From the NCBI RefSeq assembly GCF_001456155.1, contig NZ_CP013293.1, positions 2,604,001 to 2,668,000 on the forward strand: a DNA stretch of 64,000 nt, in the 5' to 3' direction. This DNA is from Chryseobacterium sp. IHB B 17019 (GTDB lineage: Bacteria; Bacteroidota; Bacteroidia; Flavobacteriales; Weeksellaceae). Positions 61,403 to 64,000 of the stretch are shown here, one piece after another. A program made the translations under genes and the position numbers. Under the pieces are notes generated by a model, which had not been told where the DNA came from, made no database searches, and worked only from the letters and a program-made list of their open reading frames with translations. Each line of letters starts with the position of its first letter. The first letter of the stretch is position 1.

Positions 61403-61951
61403 TTATTCGTCATCTTCTAAATTCTCATACTTATAATCTGTTAAAACTAATATCCCCAAATATTGCCATTCGAACTCATCTTGATAATTAATCTTTAATA
61501 TTAATGTTTTCTTTGTTTTTTGAAGTATTTCAATAGAATTAATTATTTTGTGATGAGAAGGATATTTTCCATAAGGAGAAGAAGCTATAAAATTTTTACT
61601 ACTTTCTTTAGCTAAATTAAATTCGTCAAATATTCCCAATTTAATTTTTTCTTGAGATTTAAAACTTTCAGATTTTAAACATATTATTTTTTGAAATTTT
61701 TTATTTACGTCATCATATTTGTATAAACTTTCTTTATCAGAATCATATTTTAAATATTCAGATTTCATCTTAGAGGTATCTTGTTTAAAATAATCAAACA
61801 CTCCTATATTAATTTTATCATTATTTAAAATCCCTGATTTATAAGTTACAATAATTGGTTTATAAAACTCTAAAATTTGACCTTTTACCATAGTAGTTAA
61901 AGATAAAAGCAGGATATATAAAATTGCTGTTTTTTTAATTTTTCTTGTCAT
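61403..61951 (-). CDS. Secreted protein, presumed immunity protein of module 2
   Basis: This 182-residue protein has a signal peptide (TAILYILLLSLTTMVKGQIL) and no lipobox cysteine, so it would be soluble in the periplasm. It is a clear paralogue of the gene at 63063: both share YKP/FSP-IIVTY-type starts, a KYPSHHKIINSIE-like segment and a QYLGILVLTDYKYE-like end. The first codons overlap the effector end by 17 bases, showing translational coupling. Confidence 0.65.
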   Translation of the reverse strand: MTRKIKKTAILYILLLSLTTMVKGQILEFYKPIIVTYKSGILNNDKINIGVFDYFKQDTSKMKSEYLKYDSDKESLYKYDDVNKKFQKIICLKSESFKSQEKIKLGIFDEFNLAKESSKNFIASSPYGKYPSHHKIINSIEILQKTKKTLILKINYQDEFEWQYLGILVLTDYKYENLEDDE

Positions 61952-62930
61952 TTTTTTCTTTTTTTGTATCTTCTCGAACTTGTATAAGTTGATTCATAAT
62001 GGTTTCCGAAGGAGAGCCTGGCGCACGTGGCGCTATAAGTTTAAAACTATCTGCTCCATATTTGACATGATCCCCATCAGCCCCACCTGTAGAATCTTCT
62101 ATATGAGACTTTATTTCATGATAAATTGCTTCTGCTAAATCATAATTATTATATCCAACTGTTTTCGAGTTACCTTCATCATCTGTACGAGTTGCACTAT
62201 ATCTTGAATCACTTGCCTCTTCTTTAAAATAGTTTTCATTTAAGGATACTAAATGAACTTTTTTATCTCCTGATTTAGATATATCCAAATTGTTGAATTC
62301 TGAGGAATTTGTATATCCTTCAGGAATTGAAACTTTGCCATCTTTTGCAAGCCCCATAAATTTAACGTCATTAATTGCCTCTGCTACAGTGGAGGAGTTT
62401 GTGCCAAAATTTTTGGAATTAATATAAATATCGTCTGTTTTACTAGTTCCATACTTATCCCATATCCTTCTACCTTCAGCAGTTTTATAGAGTATATCTT
62501 TTGATGCTTTGAAAGATCCATTTGCGGTTAGGATAATAATATCTTTGGGAGCTCTTCCATCTGGGTCTGTAAATCTGATTGGGTTATCGAGTGCGTAATT
62601 ATTAGGACTATGACGACGCATCTTCTCCGCCAGCGGATCCACCACACCCCATCTTCCAATATCGGGCATATAAAATCTCGCGCCGTAATCATACATCCCA
62701 GACTCTTGAAGTTCCTTACCATTGTACTTGTACTGGTAAGCATTCTGTGTGGTTTCGCTATAATCATGCAGCAATCCAAAAGGATAATAATTATTTACCT
62801 CCGCTACCTCTCCCGGAGTAAAGGTTTCTACACAGGCTTGTTCTCCATTACCCAGATCTGTACAAGTCCTGACTCTAAGGTCTCTTCCCTGTATAATCCC
62901 ATTATGATTCGTGTCTGCATAGCTTAACAT
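61935..62930 (-). CDS. Orphan RHS tip with HExxxH-type effector, module 2
   Basis: This 331-residue protein starts at MLSYADTNHNGIIQGRDLRV, inside the RHS core, where the usual GNVRLSYADTN text is broken. The core continues to [20 protein letters not shown] and FTDPDGRAPKDIII. The effector (~205 residues) has YHEIKSHIEDSTGGADGDHV with His271, Glu272, His276 and His288. It is homologous to the effector of module 1 (YHETKAHIEDATGDADADHK). The fold is not one I recognise; metal binding is inferred. Confidence 0.7.
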   Translation of the reverse strand: MLSYADTNHNGIIQGRDLRVRTCTDLGNGEQACVETFTPGEVAEVNNYYPFGLLHDYSETTQNAYQYKYNGKELQESGMYDYGARFYMPDIGRWGVVDPLAEKMRRHSPNNYALDNPIRFTDPDGRAPKDIIILTANGSFKASKDILYKTAEGRRIWDKYGTSKTDDIYINSKNFGTNSSTVAEAINDVKFMGLAKDGKVSIPEGYTNSSEFNNLDISKSGDKKVHLVSLNENYFKEEASDSRYSATRTDDEGNSKTVGYNNYDLAEAIYHEIKSHIEDSTGGADGDHVKYGADSFKLIAPRAPGSPSETIMNQLIQVREDTKKEKNDKKN

Positions 62931-62952
62931 TCCCCAATGATCTTATATTGAC

Positions 62953-62979
62953 AAAAAATACCGCATGTGCAGTATTTTT
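62953..62979 (-). terminator. Terminator after the module 1 immunity candidate
   Basis: AAAAATAC and GTATTTTT pair with an inner GCA/TGC, read on the minus strand into a T run. It separates modules 1 and 2. Confidence 0.68.
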
Positions 62980-63062
62980 GTATTTATAGCTTTTCAGAAA
63001 TGAATAATTATTATACTTTAAAATTCAGCCATTTTATAATCTTGAATTAATCTGGCAGCTTT

Positions 63063-63611
63063 TTAGTTAGATTTAATAGTATGCTTGTAATCTTGCAAAA
63101 CTAAAACACCATATCCCTTAAAGTCATAAATATCTGAATAATTAATCTTTATAATTAAAAATCTTTTATCTTTTTCTAAAACTTCTATAGAATCTATTTT
63201 TTCAAAATGACTAGGATAATTACCACTTGCAGATGAAGCTTTAAAGCACCTTTCAGATTCTTGTGTTAAATCAAAATATCTAAAAATACCTAAAAAGTTT
63301 TCAGTAGAAACATTTTTACCAATTTTATTAAAATATATAAAAGGCTTAAATCCTTTTTTTTCAGAATCGAATAGATATAAAACATTATCATCCGAACTGT
63401 ATTTTAGAAAGCTCAATTCCATTTTATTGGCTTCCGGGTTATAATAATCTAAGATTACTTTATTGACTTTTTCATTATTAATAATATCGTTTGGGAGATT
63501 ACTAATAACAATGGGGCTAAAAAGCTTTAAATCTTGACCTTGGGCAAAATTTATAAATCCTAATATTAGGAAAAGTAGAATTTTATTTATTTTCATGTTT
63601 CTTATTTTCAT
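63063..63611 (-). CDS. Secreted protein, presumed immunity protein of module 1
   Basis: This 182-residue protein has a signal peptide (INKILLFLILGFINFAQGQD); the ATG at 63596 is also a possible start. It is paralogous to the gene at 61403 (similar FSPIVISNLPNDIINNEKVN, KANMELSFLKYSSD-like and GYGVLVLQDYK features). Its 5' end overlaps the effector stop of module 1, as in module 2. Divergence of the pair suggests specific matching to each effector. Confidence 0.62.
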   Translation of the reverse strand: MKIRNMKINKILLFLILGFINFAQGQDLKLFSPIVISNLPNDIINNEKVNKVILDYYNPEANKMELSFLKYSSDDNVLYLFDSEKKGFKPFIYFNKIGKNVSTENFLGIFRYFDLTQESERCFKASSASGNYPSHFEKIDSIEVLEKDKRFLIIKINYSDIYDFKGYGVLVLQDYKHTIKSN

Positions 63612-64000
63612 TCATAGCTCTTACAACTTGATATAATTGCTTTTCAAAAATATCCATTGGAGAATTAGGTCTTATATAGCCTTGAAACTTTGACTCTCCC
63701 AGTTTTTTATGGTCTGCATCCGCATCTCCTGTTGCATCTTCAATATGCGCTTTAGTTTCATGATAAAGAACTTTAGTCAAATCTTCTAAGTTGTATTCTT
63801 CTGTAACGGTACCTAATGTAACACTCTCAGTTGTTTTAGTGTATTTTTCAGATGCCTCATTTTGAAAAAATGCTTCATTAAAAGCCATCAAATGAACTTT
63901 TTTCTCTTTCGACTTTGATATATCAACTCCCTCAAAACTTCCCATACTAGGATAAGGTTTACTTACACCATCAACTTTACCATTTTTAATAAAAGACTCA
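63583..64000 (-). CDS. RHS effector end, module 1, running off the window
   Basis: The frame is open to base 64000 with no stop, so the RHS part lies beyond the window. The last ~139 residues contain KPYPSMGSFEGVDISKSKEK, AFNEAFFQNEASEKYTKTTE and YHETKAHIEDATGDADADHK. These are alignable with the effector of module 2 (HExxxH, ExxTGxADxDH). It may belong to the full-length rhs gene or be another orphan. Confidence 0.65.
   Translation of the reverse strand, partial: ESFIKNGKVDGVSKPYPSMGSFEGVDISKSKEKKVHLMAFNEAFFQNEASEKYTKTTESVTLGTVTEEYNLEDLTKVLYHETKAHIEDATGDADADHKKLGESKFQGYIRPNSPMDIFEKQLYQVVRAMNENKKHENK

Noticed and set aside
62610-62927. A plus-strand open frame antisense to the RHS tip.
   Set aside because: It mirrors the conserved RHS core and recurs only because that core is repeated. 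No protein features.
61935-62930. The module 2 effector as a classic zincin peptidase (HExxH).
   Set aside because: The spacing is HExxxH, so the canonical motif is not met. Only possible metal binding is claimed.
1-64000. CRISPR arrays, rRNA genes, a complete insertion sequence or a replication origin.
   Set aside because: No regularly spaced direct repeats, rRNA motifs, transposase frames or dnaA-box clusters were seen on either strand.

Overview
The window looks like a chromosome segment from a Chryseobacterium-like member of the Flavobacteriia (Bacteroidota). Supporting signs are the promoter element TAnnTTTG, which recurs in front of genes; a type IX secretion 'plug' protein; TonB-dependent uptake; DUF4295 next to rpmB-rpmG-ftsY; low GC; and weak Shine-Dalgarno sequences. 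I identified families from remembered motifs and gene order only, with no database search.

Bases 1 to about 47,800 are mostly core genome. In order they hold: the end of murB, a VanZ-like gene, lnt; the ribosomal/secretion cluster rpmB-rpmG-DUF4295-ftsY; sppA diverging from folK; two tandem OmpA-type porins; recQ, fmt, a RibB/RibA-like fusion, a luciferase-like monooxygenase, a Pif1-like helicase, a gamma carbonic anhydrase, an Nfu-type Fe-S scaffold and ferrochelatase. Next come a small ParE-like toxin-antitoxin pair, the T9SS plug protein and a metallo-hydrolase. A trehalose locus follows (MFS, trehalase and TonB receptor, with a divergent AraC regulator). After it lies a TetR-controlled RND efflux operon with repeated operator palindromes, then miaA, yicC, gmk, nadA, folB and others, ending at tRNA-Cys.

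Bases about 47,830 to 56,100 are an AT-rich accessory region downstream of tRNA-Cys. It holds a frameshifted DUF1737 gene, a two-gene sce7725/sce7726-type module (a candidate defence pair whose second protein has a PD-(D/E)xK nuclease core), several unrecognised genes with an excisionase-like HTH protein, and a restriction endonuclease/DNA methyltransferase pair. The pair is bracketed by inverted, integron-attC-like half-sites and by a GCACTG direct repeat. No integrase is visible.

Bases about 56,170 to 64,000, all on the minus strand, are a tandem array of displaced RHS toxin tips. Each unit is the 3' end of an RHS core (ending in DPDG), a different C-terminal effector, and a tightly linked gene for an exported protein, the presumed immunity factor. 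Four such units are largely or fully inside the window and a fifth runs off the right edge; a sixth, decayed tip lies at the left end. At least two units open in the middle of the RHS core with no ATG, so they look like stored toxin-immunity cassettes for a full-length rhs gene that probably lies beyond base 64,000. All five immunity candidates carry signal peptides or lipoboxes, which suggests the effectors act in the cell envelope.
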